Assembly (NCBI GenBank): GCA_031549115.1
Contig: JAVBQJ010000126.1
Coordinates: 1 to 6,978, forward strand
DNA: 6,978 nucleotides
Source of the DNA: JAVBQJ01 sp031549115
GTDB taxonomy: Bacteria > Verrucomicrobiota > Lentisphaeria > Victivallales > Victivallaceae
Direction: 5' to 3'
The notes beneath the pieces are model-generated. The model saw nothing but the letters and a program-made list of their open reading frames with translations, did no database searches and was not told the DNA's origin. Below, in pieces: positions 6,955-6,978 of this stretch; position 1 is the stretch's first letter, and each line of letters begins with the position of its first letter. A program made the position numbers and the translations under genes.

Positions 6955-6968
6955 CAATACTTGTATTG
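6955..6968. repeat. 14-bp operator-like palindrome
   Basis: CAATAC (6955-6960) and GTATTG (6963-6968) form a perfect inverted repeat with the two-base centre TT. Such short, AT-leaning dyads are typical of sites for dimeric helix-turn-helix regulators. On the + strand it overlaps TACAAT (6953-6958), a good -10 hexamer, although I find no convincing -35 at proper distance. A gene beyond the right edge might be controlled here, but that cannot be judged from this window. Confidence 0.35.
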
Positions 6969-6978
6969 CCCCATCCCG

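Larger units (their letters stand above)
6709..6978. other. Intergenic region upstream of the kinase, repeat-bearing
   Basis: I find no convincing gene here. It holds, from left to right, an unremarkable stretch (6709-6802), the long hairpin (6803-6902), a small hairpin with CCGC (6903-6906) pairing GCGG (6910-6913), and a palindrome near the edge. A minus-strand frame of 73 codons spans 6974-6753, but it reads straight through the long hairpin, has no recognisable protein features, and its upstream region falls outside the window, so I do not call it a gene. Whatever gene lies to the right is not visible. Confidence 0.55.

Noticed and set aside
6753..6974. Minus-strand frame of 73 codons upstream of the kinase
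   Set aside because: It reads through the 100-nt inverted repeat, whose pairing explains the sequence better than coding does. It shows no signal, motif or known fold, and its ribosome binding site region is outside the window. Many family members with synonymous changes would be needed to revive it.
1..6978. CRISPR array, toxin-antitoxin pair or phage-defence cassette
   Set aside because: There are no regularly spaced direct repeats, and the three genes identified show no nuclease, toxin or defence domains.

Overview
The window probably comes from a moderately GC-rich, Gram-negative-type bacterium of the Planctomycetota-Verrucomicrobiota-Chlamydiota group, most likely Lentisphaerota (Victivallis-like). 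The best clue is a prepilin-like protein with an FTLIELLVVIAIIAIL N-terminus and a C-terminal H-X9-DG motif, a family greatly expanded in Lentisphaerota and Planctomycetota. The assignment rests on family knowledge, not on a database search.

Layout. Bases 1-298 hold no convincing gene: a cluster of short GC-rich hairpins (1-100), then a G-poor, A/C-rich stretch, then a promoter-like TTGACA/TATTTT pair just before an ATG at 299. Bases 299-643 (+) encode a 114-residue exported or membrane-anchored Cys/His-rich protein of unknown function, apparently from a leaderless or nearly leaderless message. Bases 773-1444 (+) encode the H-X9-DG pseudopilin-like protein. A perfect 10-bp hairpin (1457-1480) separates it from the convergent large gene.

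Bases 1498-6657 (-) encode one 1719-residue hybrid histidine kinase that fills three quarters of the window. It has a signal peptide, a periplasmic substrate-binding-like sensor, one membrane helix, five PAS or PAS-like segments, two GAF-like segments, HisKA, HATPase and a C-terminal receiver. All key phosphotransfer residues are present. A good sigma70-type promoter and a Shine-Dalgarno sequence lie directly upstream of it.

Bases 6709-6978 carry no convincing gene. They are dominated by a roughly 100-nt near-perfect inverted repeat (6803-6902), followed by a small hairpin and a 14-bp operator-like palindrome at the window edge.

Together. The kinase looks like an envelope-signal sensor that starts a phosphorelay, but no histidine phosphotransfer protein, separate response regulator or DNA-binding output is present here, so its partners must be elsewhere. 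Nothing in the sequence ties the two small rightward genes to the kinase functionally; they are convergent neighbours. I do not see a clearly new multi-gene system. The most unexplained items are the long hairpin and the leaderless Cys-rich small protein.
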